Of a stretch of 64,000 nucleotides of DNA, positions 34,279 to 43,300 are shown piece by piece. The stretch covers positions 1 through 64,000 of the forward strand of contig CAZCGA010000013.1 in assembly GCA_964498075.1 (NCBI GenBank), written 5' to 3'. The position numbers and the translations under genes are program-made. The notes under the pieces were generated by a model. That model did no database searches and was not told the DNA's origin. It saw only the letters and a program-made list of their open reading frames with translations. This DNA is from CAZCGA01 sp964498075. Its GTDB lineage: Bacteria > Desulfobacterota > Binatia > HRBIN30. Numbering within the stretch: the stretch's first letter is position 1; the number at the start of each line of letters is the position of its first letter.

Positions 34279-34538
34279 CTCTTGCTCTCCTTGAACGACC
34301 TGTCGAAGAACGCATTGTGCACTGTCTGGCCATCCTCCAACAGAATGACCCGCAGGAACTTTCCCGTCTCGGCGATTCGTGCCCACTTGCGTATACGTCC
34401 GTCCGACTGGACCTCGGTCTTCTCTGTGTGATCCGGCACGTGGCTGATCCATTCATCGCGGATCGTAGCGCGGTCCGGCCGCTTGCGCACGTGCTCAAAG
34501 TACTGCGTCGTCTTCACCACCATTCTCACGTCCGGCAC
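34275..34538 (-). CDS. small protein paired with DUF2283 (possible toxin partner)
   Basis: 87 aa: VVKTTQYFEHVRKRPDRATI, EKTEVQSDGRIRKWARIAET, then GKFLRVILLEDGQTVHNAFF. The DGRIR..W and LRV..LEDG..VHNAF pattern is characteristic of a small family encoded next to DUF2283 genes; it resembles BrnT/DUF4258-type RNase-fold toxins in size and charge, but I cannot assign it firmly. It is the first gene of the pair; its stop overlaps the DUF2283 start. Confidence 0.7.
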   Translation of the reverse strand: MPDVRMVVKTTQYFEHVRKRPDRATIRDEWISHVPDHTEKTEVQSDGRIRKWARIAETGKFLRVILLEDGQTVHNAFFDRSFKESKR

Positions 34539-34634
34539 GCTTGTGGGCCAACGACTCGCGCTTGAGCGGCCGGCGCAGAAACGCTGACGACGAGCAATCG
34601 AGTCTTGAGCCGGCCGGCTCGAAGCGCTTGATCC

Positions 34635-34727
34635 TCATCAAGGCCTCCTCCCCGTCTGCCCGGCGGGGTACGGTGGCTGTAACCCACAACGACCTCCCCA
34701 CCGGGGAGAGAGGAGGAGCCTTGATGA
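34635..34727. repeat. imperfect inverted repeat just upstream of the IS110 transposase start
   Basis: TCATCAAGGCCTCCTC (34635-34650) is mirrored by AGGAGGAGCCTTGATGA (34711-34727), with one extra base. Between them lie further short stems (CCCC..GGGG at about 34650-34667; CTCCCC-AC-CGGGGAG near 34695-34708). The right arm covers the ribosome-binding site and start codon of the transposase. IS110-group elements carry a structured non-coding (bridge RNA) region at this end, so the structure is suggestive, not proven. Confidence 0.4.
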
Positions 34728-35368
34728 ACTTCTACACACAGCAACACCGACACTACTGCGGAATCGATTTGCATGCACGCGCCATGTACGTGTGCATCCT
34801 CGATTCCGCAGGCACCGTGCTGGTGCACCGCGACCTGAGCACGACACCCGACGCCTTCCTGCAGGTGGTGGCGCCCTACCGCGCGGACCTCGTGGTCGCC
34901 GTCGAGTGCATGTTCACGTGGTACTGGCTGGCGGATCTGTGCGCGCGCGAAGGGATCGCCTTCGTGCTCGGGCACGCGCTCTACATGAAAGCGATCCACG
35001 GTGGCAAGGCGAAGAACGATCGGATCGACGCCCACAAGGCCGCGGTGCTGCTGCGCGGGAGCATGCTGCCGCAGGCGTACGTGTACCCGGCGGCGCTGCG
35101 CGCCACCCGCGACCTGCTGCGCCGACGCTGCCACCTCACGCGCAAGCGCGCCGAGCTGCTGGCCCACATCCAGAACACCACCAGCCAGTACAATCTGCCC
35201 GCGCTGGGGAAAAAGATCGCCTACAAGGCCAATCGCGCCGGCGTCGCCGAACGCTTTGCAGATCCCAGCGTCCGCACGAGCATCGCGCTGGACCTGGCCC
35301 TGATCGACCACTACGACACGCTGCTGACCGCGGTCGAGCTCACCATCATCCGCGCCTACTGTCGATGA
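34724..35368 (+). mobile_element. truncated IS110-family transposase
   Basis: 214 aa with the N-terminal DEDD (RuvC-like) domain of IS110 transposases: YCGIDLHARAMYVC (Asp15), VVAVECMFTWYW (Glu61), and KNDRIDAHKAA (Asp99, Asp102). The frame stops at 35368 after LTIIRAYCR. The C-terminal Transposase_20 domain with the catalytic Ser is missing, so the protein is about two-thirds of the usual length and should be inactive. AGGAGGAG precedes ATG 34724. No second half is found downstream. It marks past recombination next to the toxin-antitoxin debris. Confidence 0.85.
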
Positions 35369-35800
35369 CCTTTCGATGCGCAACTCAATGCTTGCCTCCC
35401 AGACGTGCTTCCCACCTCCGCGTCGATACGAAGCGCATCCCGCTTGCTATCGCCCGATCCGATGGTCGGCCTGTGCCCTGGCTTGCCTGCGTGACCATGA
35501 CCTGCCTCTGGCGATGCGACGCGAAGCTAGCGCGAGCGCCGATCAGACGTCAAGACCGTTCGAGGCCTGCACACCCGGCTCAGACACGCGAGATCCATCT
35601 CGTGGCGGACGCCTGGTTTCTGCGTCGGTCGGCTCCTTTCTTTTACACCTCCCGCGCCGGCTGTTAACCGAAGGAAACACAGTGCGCTGGGCGCACCGGC
35701 GCCGCTCTCCACGTCCGTGCTCACGCGGCGTGGCACCGACTGTGCTCACACGTTTCGCTGCACAAGCGAGTCGAACCGAGAAATCAGCGGAGGAGCAACC
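35369..35800. other. gene-free 432-bp stretch before the tyrosinase gene
   Basis: No reading frame here has recognisable protein similarity, although several short frames are open on both strands. The base composition is more mixed than in neighbouring genes. It probably combines leftover sequence after the truncated transposase with the promoter and leader of the tyrosinase gene (GGAGGAG just before 35801). No clear terminator or promoter boxes could be defined. Confidence 0.5.
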
Positions 35801-36310
35801 ATGGCGATTCGAAAGAGCGTGTCGTCTCTCAGCACCGCGAAGCTGACCCAGCTGCGGGCGCTACTCGACAAGTACATCAGCAAGCCAACCGACAACCCTG
35901 TCGCCGAGCACAAGGCGGCGGGCCAGGATCCTTCCCTCATGATTCATGACATGGGGTTCATCGCCTGGCACCAGCACTTCGTCGCCAAGCTCGAGAACTG
36001 GCTGGTCATGAATGGCGGCGAAAAGTTCGTGCCGCTGCCGTATTGGGATCCCGCGAAGCCGATCCCAGCGGCGCTGAACAAAGGCAACACCGCGGTGAAC
36101 CTGCCGTTGCCGGCAAGCCTCAAGCCGGCCGCGCTCAAGAAGATCAAGGGGTACGCGGCGCTCACCAAGCGCATGGTGCCGTATCACAACAGCGTGCACA
36201 ACGCCGCCGGGGGGCAGATGCCGAACGCGGATACCTCGCCATCGGATCCGATCTTCTGGCCCTTTCACGCCCTCTTGGTCGCGGTCTACGAACGCTGGCG
36301 CAATGGGTAG
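35801..36310 (+). CDS. minimal tyrosinase-like type 3 copper protein
   Basis: 169 aa, far shorter than typical tyrosinases (250-500 aa). Both copper sites are recognisable. CuA: HDMGFIAWHQHF, with His49 and His57 (His59 extra). CuB: YHNSVHN with His129 and His133, then DPIFWPFHALLVAVYERW with His156. A possible earlier CuA ligand is His37. No signal peptide or caddie domain is present. Type 3 copper enzymes oxidise phenols or o-aminophenols. It is followed 28 bp later by a broken multicopper oxidase gene and then a flavoprotein, suggesting a former oxidative tailoring cluster. Confidence 0.8.
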   Translation: MAIRKSVSSLSTAKLTQLRALLDKYISKPTDNPVAEHKAAGQDPSLMIHDMGFIAWHQHFVAKLENWLVMNGGEKFVPLPYWDPAKPIPAALNKGNTAVNLPLPASLKPAALKKIKGYAALTKRMVPYHNSVHNAAGGQMPNADTSPSDPIFWPFHALLVAVYERWRNG

Positions 36311-36338
36311 CCGGGCGCGCTGAGAAGGGAAGTGTTGC

Positions 36339-37013
36339 ATGGCCACGATAGAGTTCTGGATTCAGCTCGAGAACAACCCGTGGGACATCTGTCCGAGCGG
36401 AAAAGACCGGATGAGCGGCATGGACGTCAAAGACCTTCGCGGCGGGAAGCCGCCGGAGACGAACGTGACGCTGCGATCACCGGTGACGGGTCTCACCCGC
36501 ACCGTTGCGCAGATGTTCCAGCCCGTGCGAGACGAGAACGGCAAGGTCACCGATGCGCTCATCCTGCGCCGTTACACCGCGAGCTGGGCGGCACCGGACG
36601 ATCGTAAAAGTAAATCCATGGGACCTGAACGAGCACGACCCGACCGACAATGGAACGATGGGGACAATCCCTGGGCCGGTGATCGAGTGCAACGTCGGCG
36701 ATCAGGTGATCGTCCACTTCCGCAACATGGACAACCGGACCCAGCCGGTGACCAAGACCATTCAGTTGCACCTGCCGTTACGCGGCGGGGGCACTACGAC
36801 GGTTCCGTGGCCGGTCACGCTCGACGAACCCCTCCCGGTTGAGAGCCGCGCGCATAGCCTGCATCCGCACGGCTTCGTCTTCGCGCCGGCGCACGATGGT
36901 GCGTACCCGCTTTCCCCACCCGACACGACGGATGATCCGCTGAATCCCGGACAGAAGCTGAATCCCATCGCGCCAAGAAGGGGAGCAAGTACGTCGAGAC
37001 TGAGCGCTTGTAG
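36339..37013 (+). pseudogene. frameshifted, truncated multicopper oxidase gene
   Basis: The ATG at 36339 opens a frame reading MATIEFWIQLENNPWDICPS through RRYTASWAAPDDR. From about 36600 the conserved continuation (NPWDLNEHDPTDNG, GTIPGPVIECNVGDQVIVHF, then SLHPHGFVF) is only readable one base over, so a single-base indel has occurred in the A-rich GATCGTAAAAGTAAA. The HSLHPHG copper-ligand motif belongs to cupredoxin domain 1 of multicopper oxidases. The remaining cupredoxin domains and C-terminal copper ligands are absent. Near 36975 the first frame reads KKGSKYVETERL and stops at 37013. A non-functional remnant. Confidence 0.75.
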
Positions 37014-37042
37014 CGGCGCAACGCAGTCGAGGCGTGCGCATC

Positions 37043-38137
37043 GTGACCGAGGACGTTGACGTTTTCGTCCTTGGCGGAGGACCGGCCGGCTGCGCGACCG
37101 CCGTGTCGCTGGCCCGCGCCGGCCACTCGGTCGTGGTCGTCGAACGTGGTGCATACGACGACGTACGCCTCGGCGAAACACTTCCGCCGGCAGCCCAACC
37201 GTTGCTCAGCACGCTTGGCGTGTGGGACCAGTTTCTCGACGACGGACACGCCGCGTCACCCGGCATCCAATCCGTATGGGGACGAGCGCAACGCTCCCAC
37301 AACGACTTCATATTCAACCCGTACGGCACCGGGTGGCACATCGACCGCCGGCGCTTCGATGCGATGCTGGCCCACGCCGCCGAGGACGCGGGCGCGACCG
37401 TGCTGCGCGAGGCGTGTGTGGTGGCGTCGGCGGCTGACGCGAACGGCGACTGGGAGATCGGCGTGATCCGCGGCGACGTGCGGCGTCGCTGGCGCACGAA
37501 GTTCCTCATCGACGCAACCGGCCGCGCCTCGACGATCGCCCGCAAGCGCGGCGGACGGAGGCGCTCCTGCGATCATCTGATCGGGGCCGTCGGATTTCTG
37601 CCTGCAGGCTCGCCTCACCGCACGCCGAATCAGTGCACGTTGGTCGAAGCTGTCGAGGAGGGTTGGTGGTATTCGGCGTTCCTGCCCGACACGCGCTGCG
37701 TGGTCGCCTACATGACGGACGCGGACCTCTACGCACGCGGCGTGCTGCGCTCTGATTGCTTCTGGCAGGAGCAGCTGGACAAGGCGAGGTTCACGCGGGC
37801 ACGTGTGCCGGCGGTGCGGCTCGAGTCGCCCCCGATCGTCGTTGCGGCAAACAGCTTCCGAACGGACCCGCCATCCGGACGCAACTGGCTGGCCGTTGGC
37901 GACGCGGCGGTGGCATTCGATCCGCTGTCCTCACAAGGTATCTCGAAAGCGCTGCAGTCGGGCCTCGAAGGCGCCCGCGCCGCAGCCGGCCACCTGAGCG
38001 GTGACGACACGCTGCTGCACGACTACTCCGCGCGGATCAGCGGCGGGTTCGAGCGCTACCTGCAGGTCCGCCGAGCCTACTACGGCAAGGAGGGCCGATG
38101 GCGGCGGTCCGCCTTCTGGTGGCGGCGCCGGGGCTAG
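37043..38137 (+). CDS. FAD-dependent oxidoreductase, LodB/tryptophan-halogenase-like
   Basis: 364 aa. The N-terminal FAD motif is VFVLGGGPAGCATAVSLARA, followed by an Arg-rich RRRFDAMLAHAAEDAGATVL. The second FAD contact is WLAVGDAAVAFDPLSSQGIS. This is the group containing LodB-like enzymes (quinone-cofactor maturation of amine oxidases) and FAD-dependent halogenases/monooxygenases. The halogenase GWxWxIP motif is not present (EGWWYSAFLP instead), so halogenation is unlikely. No LodA-like oxidase is adjacent; the upstream neighbours are copper oxidase genes. GTG 37043 is favoured by a GAGG upstream; GTG 37034 is also in frame. Confidence 0.8.
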   Translation: MTEDVDVFVLGGGPAGCATAVSLARAGHSVVVVERGAYDDVRLGETLPPAAQPLLSTLGVWDQFLDDGHAASPGIQSVWGRAQRSHNDFIFNPYGTGWHIDRRRFDAMLAHAAEDAGATVLREACVVASAADANGDWEIGVIRGDVRRRWRTKFLIDATGRASTIARKRGGRRRSCDHLIGAVGFLPAGSPHRTPNQCTLVEAVEEGWWYSAFLPDTRCVVAYMTDADLYARGVLRSDCFWQEQLDKARFTRARVPAVRLESPPIVVAANSFRTDPPSGRNWLAVGDAAVAFDPLSSQGISKALQSGLEGARAAAGHLSGDDTLLHDYSARISGGFERYLQVRRAYYGKEGRWRRSAFWWRRRG

Positions 38138-38177
38138 GCCTCGGATACCCTAGCCCCGTCTGCTACAGCGTCACTGC

Positions 38178-40115
38178 ATGCCTCCGGTACGTTCCAGCCC
38201 ATTCGGCTCGTGGAAGTCGCCGATCACCGCCGACCTGATCGTCTCGGCCACAATCGGTCTCGGGCAGATCGCGCTCGACGGCGACGATGTGTACTGGATC
38301 GAGACGCGGCCGCAGGAAGGTGGACGGAACGTCGTCGTGCGGTGCACCTCGGACGGACAGCGCAGCGATGTGACGCCCGCACCGCTGAGCGCACGCACTC
38401 GGGTGCACGAGTACGGCGGCGGTGACTTTGTCGTCAGCGACGGGTCGGTCTACTTTTCGAACTTCGCCGATCAACGCCTGTATCGCCAATCCTTCGGAGC
38501 ACCGCCGCAACCGATCACCCCGGAGTCGAGCTGCCGCTACGCCGACGCCGTCGTCGACGCGCGTCGAAGGCGCCTCATCTGCGTGCGGGAAGATCACACG
38601 AGCGGCGCGCATGAGCCGACCAACACGCTGGTCGGCGTCGACCTGCAAGACGGTCGCGGCTGCAACGTACTGGTCTCCGGACACGACTTCTACGCAGCGC
38701 CGCGTTTCAGCCCGGACGGGTCGCGGCTCGCGTGGCTTGCATGGAACCACCCGAACATGCCGTGGGACGGAACGGAGCTCTGGGTCGCCGAGCTGAATGC
38801 CGACGGCTCGCTCAGTCGGACGCAATGCGTCGCCGGCGGCGTGGCGGAATCGATCTTCCAGCCGGAGTGGTCGCCCGACGGCGTGCTGCACTTCGTCTCG
38901 GACCGCACGGGTTGGTGGAATCTCTACAGCTGGCGCGATGGAGGTGTCGAAGCGCTCTGCGAGATGACGGCGGAGTTTGGGCGCGCCCAGTGGGTGTTCG
39001 GCATGTCGGCGTACGGCTTCGAGTCGGCGCACGTCATCATCTGCTCGTACACACAGAATGGGAGGTGGTTCCTGGCGCGGCTCGATACTGCGACCCGGAA
39101 GCTCGAGCGGATCGACACCCCGTTCTCGGAGATCGCCCAGCTGCGCGTGGCCGCGGGTGGTGCGGTGATGCACGCCGGCTCGCCCTCTGAGCCGCCGGCC
39201 ATCGTGCGCTTGGACCTCGCGACCCGTCGGATCACCACACTGCGGCGCCCCAGCGAGACGCCGCTCGATCCGGGATACATCTCGACTCCCGAACCGATCG
39301 AGTTCCCCACCGAGCACGGGCGTACGGCGCACGCGTTCCTCTATCCGCCCTGCAATCACGATTGCACGGGTGCGGCAGGGACGCTGCCGCCACTGCTGGT
39401 CAAAGGCCACGGTGGGCCGACCGCAGCAGCGTCGAGCGTCCTCGATCTGAAGACGCAGTATTGGACCAGCCGAGGGTTTGCCGTGGTCGACGTGAACTAT
39501 GGCGGCAGCACCGGATATGGACGAGCCTATCGCCGCCGTCTCGACGGGCAGTGGGGTGTCGTCGACGTCGACGATTGCGTCAACGCGGCGCGCTACCTGG
39601 TGGAGCGGGGTCGCGTCGATGCGAGTCGCTTGGCGATCAGTGGGCGCAGCGCCGGCGGCTACACGACATTGTGCTGCCTCACCTTCCGGACCGCGTTCAA
39701 GGCCGGCGCCAGCTACTACGGCATCGGCGATCTCGAAGCGTTGGCCCGCGACACCCACAAGTTCGAAGCGCATTACACGGACCGGCTCATTGGACCCTAT
39801 CCGGAGCGCCGTGATCTGTATCGGGAGCGTTCGCCGATCCACTTCACCGAGCGGCTGTCGTGCCCGGTCATCTTCTTCCAGGGATTGGACGACAGCGTCG
39901 TTCCGCCGAGCCAGGCCGAAGCGATGGTCGCGGCCCTGCGCGCCAAGCAGCTGCCGGTTGCGTACGTGAGGTTTCCCGGCGAGCAGCACGGCTTCCGGCG
40001 CGCCGAGAACATCAAGCGCGCACTCGAAGCCGAGCTCTACTTCTACTCCCGCGTCTTCGGTTTCCTGCTCGCAGACCCCGTAGAGCCAGTGGCGATCGAG
40101 AACATCGGCGGCTGA
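38178..40115 (+). CDS. S9 family peptidase (prolyl-oligopeptidase/acylaminoacyl-peptidase type)
   Basis: 645 aa. The N-terminal beta-propeller (about 20-370; WD40-like PD40 blades such as PRFSPDGSRLAWLAW and PEWSPDGVLHFVSDR) gates a C-terminal alpha/beta-hydrolase. Catalytic residues are Ser in ISGRSAGGYTTL (about 495), Asp in FQGLDDSVVPP and His in EQHGFRRAEN. It is probably cytoplasmic, as no signal peptide is visible, and trims small peptides. No clear RBS precedes ATG 38178. It is the last ordinary chromosomal gene before the left repeat of the 40-48 kb island. Confidence 0.93.
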   Translation: MPPVRSSPFGSWKSPITADLIVSATIGLGQIALDGDDVYWIETRPQEGGRNVVVRCTSDGQRSDVTPAPLSARTRVHEYGGGDFVVSDGSVYFSNFADQRLYRQSFGAPPQPITPESSCRYADAVVDARRRRLICVREDHTSGAHEPTNTLVGVDLQDGRGCNVLVSGHDFYAAPRFSPDGSRLAWLAWNHPNMPWDGTELWVAELNADGSLSRTQCVAGGVAESIFQPEWSPDGVLHFVSDRTGWWNLYSWRDGGVEALCEMTAEFGRAQWVFGMSAYGFESAHVIICSYTQNGRWFLARLDTATRKLERIDTPFSEIAQLRVAAGGAVMHAGSPSEPPAIVRLDLATRRITTLRRPSETPLDPGYISTPEPIEFPTEHGRTAHAFLYPPCNHDCTGAAGTLPPLLVKGHGGPTAAASSVLDLKTQYWTSRGFAVVDVNYGGSTGYGRAYRRRLDGQWGVVDVDDCVNAARYLVERGRVDASRLAISGRSAGGYTTLCCLTFRTAFKAGASYYGIGDLEALARDTHKFEAHYTDRLIGPYPERRDLYRERSPIHFTERLSCPVIFFQGLDDSVVPPSQAEAMVAALRAKQLPVAYVRFPGEQHGFRRAENIKRALEAELYFYSRVFGFLLADPVEPVAIENIGG

Positions 40116-40224
40116 TGGGGCCTCCTCCCTAGCCCTCCTCCGCTCACGGAGATGTTCGTAGAGGAGGGGACCACATCGCGTTGGCGGGGTTGAGCCGGCG
40201 GGACGACTGGCGTGGAACGAGCGG

Positions 40225-40260
40225 CTCACCAGTGGTGGATTACATACTGTGGCGGCGCGG
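40225..40260. repeat. left 36-bp direct repeat (attachment-site-like)
   Basis: It begins CTCACCAGTGGTGG and ends GTGGCGGCGCGG, identical over 36 bases to 48477-48512. On the minus strand it encodes the DinB C-terminus PPQYVIHHW plus TGA. Past the repeat the two contexts diverge, with only a weak GC-rich resemblance on the inner side. Confidence 0.9.
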
Positions 40261-40310
40261 CGTCCCCCTTGCACCTGTCTGCCGGATCGTGACAATGCAA
40301 TGCTGACTTG

Positions 40311-43300
40311 ATGCAGCCGCATGTAAATCCAAGCCTGCCACCGCCGTTCCACGAGCTCGGCGAGTATCCGTTCCAAGAGTTGTGTTGCGACCTCTTTGCG
40401 GAAGAAGAATCGGTCGCGAGCTGCGAAATATTCGGCACTCGGGGACAGATGCAGCGAGGAATTGATTTGTTCGCTCCTCGGCGCGACGGCGACGGAAGCG
40501 AGGTGGCGCAATGCAAATGTTATCGAGGCCTTTCAGTTTCAAGAATCCCTGCGGCTTCTGACAAGTTCTTCGAGCACCTGGAATATTGGCGAGCTTGCAA
40601 AGTGAAACGGTTCGTCCTGATCGCGGCTTGCCCACTCGACCGAACCGAACACCATGAAGCGATCCAGGATCAGAAGGCGCGATTCGCTCAGCATGGAATT
40701 GCGTATGAGGCGTGGTCGGCGAGGACGCTGCGCCAGAAACTGGCGCCACACCGTGCGATTGCAGAGCGGTACATTTCATCTCGAGATCTGGTCAACAGCA
40801 TTTGCGGCCGGAGTGCGGGAGACGTTGTCGAGCTGCCGTCAGGGGGCGCGCACCTTGCCCGTGCGCTGGACGCGGCCGGGTCGCAGATCGCGCAGCTTTC
40901 GTCGGCGCTTTCCCGAGAGAAGTCTGCACGGCTCGAAGAGGCGCGAACACTGATCAGACGCGGCCAGAGAAGCAGCGCGTACGCCTTGGTCCGCGCGATC
41001 CGCGACGATCCAACTTGGAGCACCCTAGAGAAGCCTCTCCAAGCGAGAGTCCTTCGCGTCCTCGCCGGCTGTGTTCTCGATGTTGATGGCGATGCAGCAA
41101 GAGTGCAGACGCTAGCCGACGAGGCGCAAGCCCTAGACCCTACGGCAGACGACTCCGTCATACGCGCGGCAATCCGGTATCACGAGAACGGTCCAAGAGC
41201 AGCACTCGCCGGCCTTCCCTCGGCCGACAACATCGACACGTTGAACTACCGGCTCGGGCTCTTGCTCGAACTCGGAGAGACCGAGCAGTTCCTGGCAATC
41301 CTGGCTAACGGACCCGACACGATCGAGGTGAACGCCGAAACGCTCCGCATACAAGCGCTGGCGTCGGTCACCACGAGAGATCTTGCCGGAGCTCGAAGGC
41401 TTGTCGACCGGGCACTGGCTCAGGAACCGGAATGGGAAAGCGTGCGAGTGGCTGCGGGCGTTGTCGAGTACTACTCGGCTTTGTCCGCGGCCGCCTTACC
41501 CGAGCAGCTCCCTCCCGTTCCCGGCCCCGTTCCGTGGGAATTCATTAAGCGGGATGACGAAAGCCGCGAGTATCTCCGAAGCGCAGAGAATCGGTTCCAT
41601 CTCCTGTCAACAAGCCCTGAGCGCCCGCCGGAGTGGCGCCGCGTATTCTCCCTCTGGAGATTCGCCTGCTTGGCGAACGATCCGAATAGACAACCCGAAG
41701 CATCGGAACTCTGTCGCTCTCTTCTATCCGACGAACCTGGCGATCCGAGGGTTCTCATGTGGGCCTTGGCCCGCGGGTACGATGTCGATATTGCCGCGAG
41801 CCGGACGTTCGTCGAGGCGAGCTTGTCTGAGGCACCCGATGCGCCTGATGCTGCTTCACTTCTCGTGGCAATGTGCCTTTCGCAGGGTAAATCGGCTGAG
41901 GCGCTGGAGCTTCTGGACCGCACGAAGGACGTTTTCGTGCAGGCCGGGCTCCTGGAGCGATGGCTATTCTGGCGGGTTCAGGTGTTGTCGGCGCGTGGCG
42001 CTGTAGCGGAGGCGTTGCAGGTCGCGGATTCTTGCAAAGATGCGGCCGCTCGTCGCCAACTCCGCCAGCTCGCTCTGCAGGGAAAGTTCGAGCAGGACGG
42101 CCAATGGCAGGAGCTGTTGCAGCATCTCGAGTCTTCATTTGAAGAGACTGGCGACCCACGTCTGCTGTACGACGCTTGCAACCTCAAGGCTCGTCTTGAG
42201 GACTGGCCATATGTTGCGGATCGAGCGAACAGATTGCTCGAGTTGATCGGGACGCCGGCTGCCGTCCACCTCGCAGCTGGTAGTCTCTGGAACGCAAAGC
42301 GGTTCACGGCGTGCTTGAAGCTGCTAGACAACGGATCGCGAGTCTTCCCCGGCGGTTCCCTCCCGCGAGAGCTTCGCCGCCTCCGAATCTACTGCATGCA
42401 AGAGGTCGGGCTCGTTTCCAAGGCGGTCGTTGAGGCTGAGCACCTGAGTCATGAGGAACAGAATACTGACAATCTGCTCGCATTGATCCAGTCGCTAGTT
42501 CTCACCGGAGACCTCAAGCGAGTTGCGGTGTCGGCCCGGTCTCTATCGGCTCAAGATGACGTTCCAGCGCGGGATCTGTTACGCGTGGGGCGGCTGCTGG
42601 TGTCGGAGGATGTCAACCTGGGTCGCCAGCTCTGGCGCCGAGCCGTTCAGCTCGATCTCTCGGACCCGACCACACTCACCGCGGCCGTCGATCTCGCCTA
42701 TCGGCTCGGGCTCGAGGAAGAGGTGCGTCCCCTGCTGGAACGGATGCACGCGCTTGCGGCCGAGGGTTCTCCCGCCGTACGGAGAGTGGGGTTCGCCGAA
42801 TTGATCTCGATGTCGCGCGCTTGGGCGGAGCAGCTGCCCGCAGTTGAAACCACATACCGATCAGGCCAGGTCCCCGTCCACGTTCTCGCCCAATTGCTGA
42901 AAGTGCCGCTCGTGAATCTAATTCCAGGAACCGGTAGGCGGAATCGAATTAGTCCCGATCCACGGCACCAATTACCTATGCTGATTCGCCACGGAAACCG
43001 GGGTGCGGGAGAGACATCCATCCTGGGAGATAACACGCGTCGGCTGCACATCGACATTACGGGCATGCTGGCCGCGCACGACCTCGGAATACTTGACGCC
43101 GTCGAGCGCTGCTTCAAGGCTCTATGGATTTCACCCTCGGCCATGCCCGCCTTGGTCGTCCAGCTGGCCACCTTGGTTCCCCAGCAGCCCGTGCATCTTT
43201 CCGGTCAAAAGCATGTTCTCGAGCTGCTGGAGCGTCAAGGACTCTGCGCGACAGAGGCTCCTACTGCGCCGCCTCGCGGAGATCCCCATCTCGTCCGCCG

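Noticed and set aside
35376..35846. Frames of 60-150 aa between the transposase and the tyrosinase.
   Set aside because: They read as random Cys/Arg/Pro-rich protein and overlap each other; no RBS.
37043..38137. Reading the flavoprotein as a tryptophan halogenase.
   Set aside because: The GWxWxIP halogenase motif is absent (GWWYSAFLP present), so LodB-like or monooxygenase function is preferred.
38163..40511. A 782-aa frame on the minus strand opposite the S9 peptidase.
   Set aside because: Composition is Arg-rich with no conserved motif; the + strand frame has full S9 catalytic motifs. The only meaningful part is the repeated DinB 3' end at 40225-40260.
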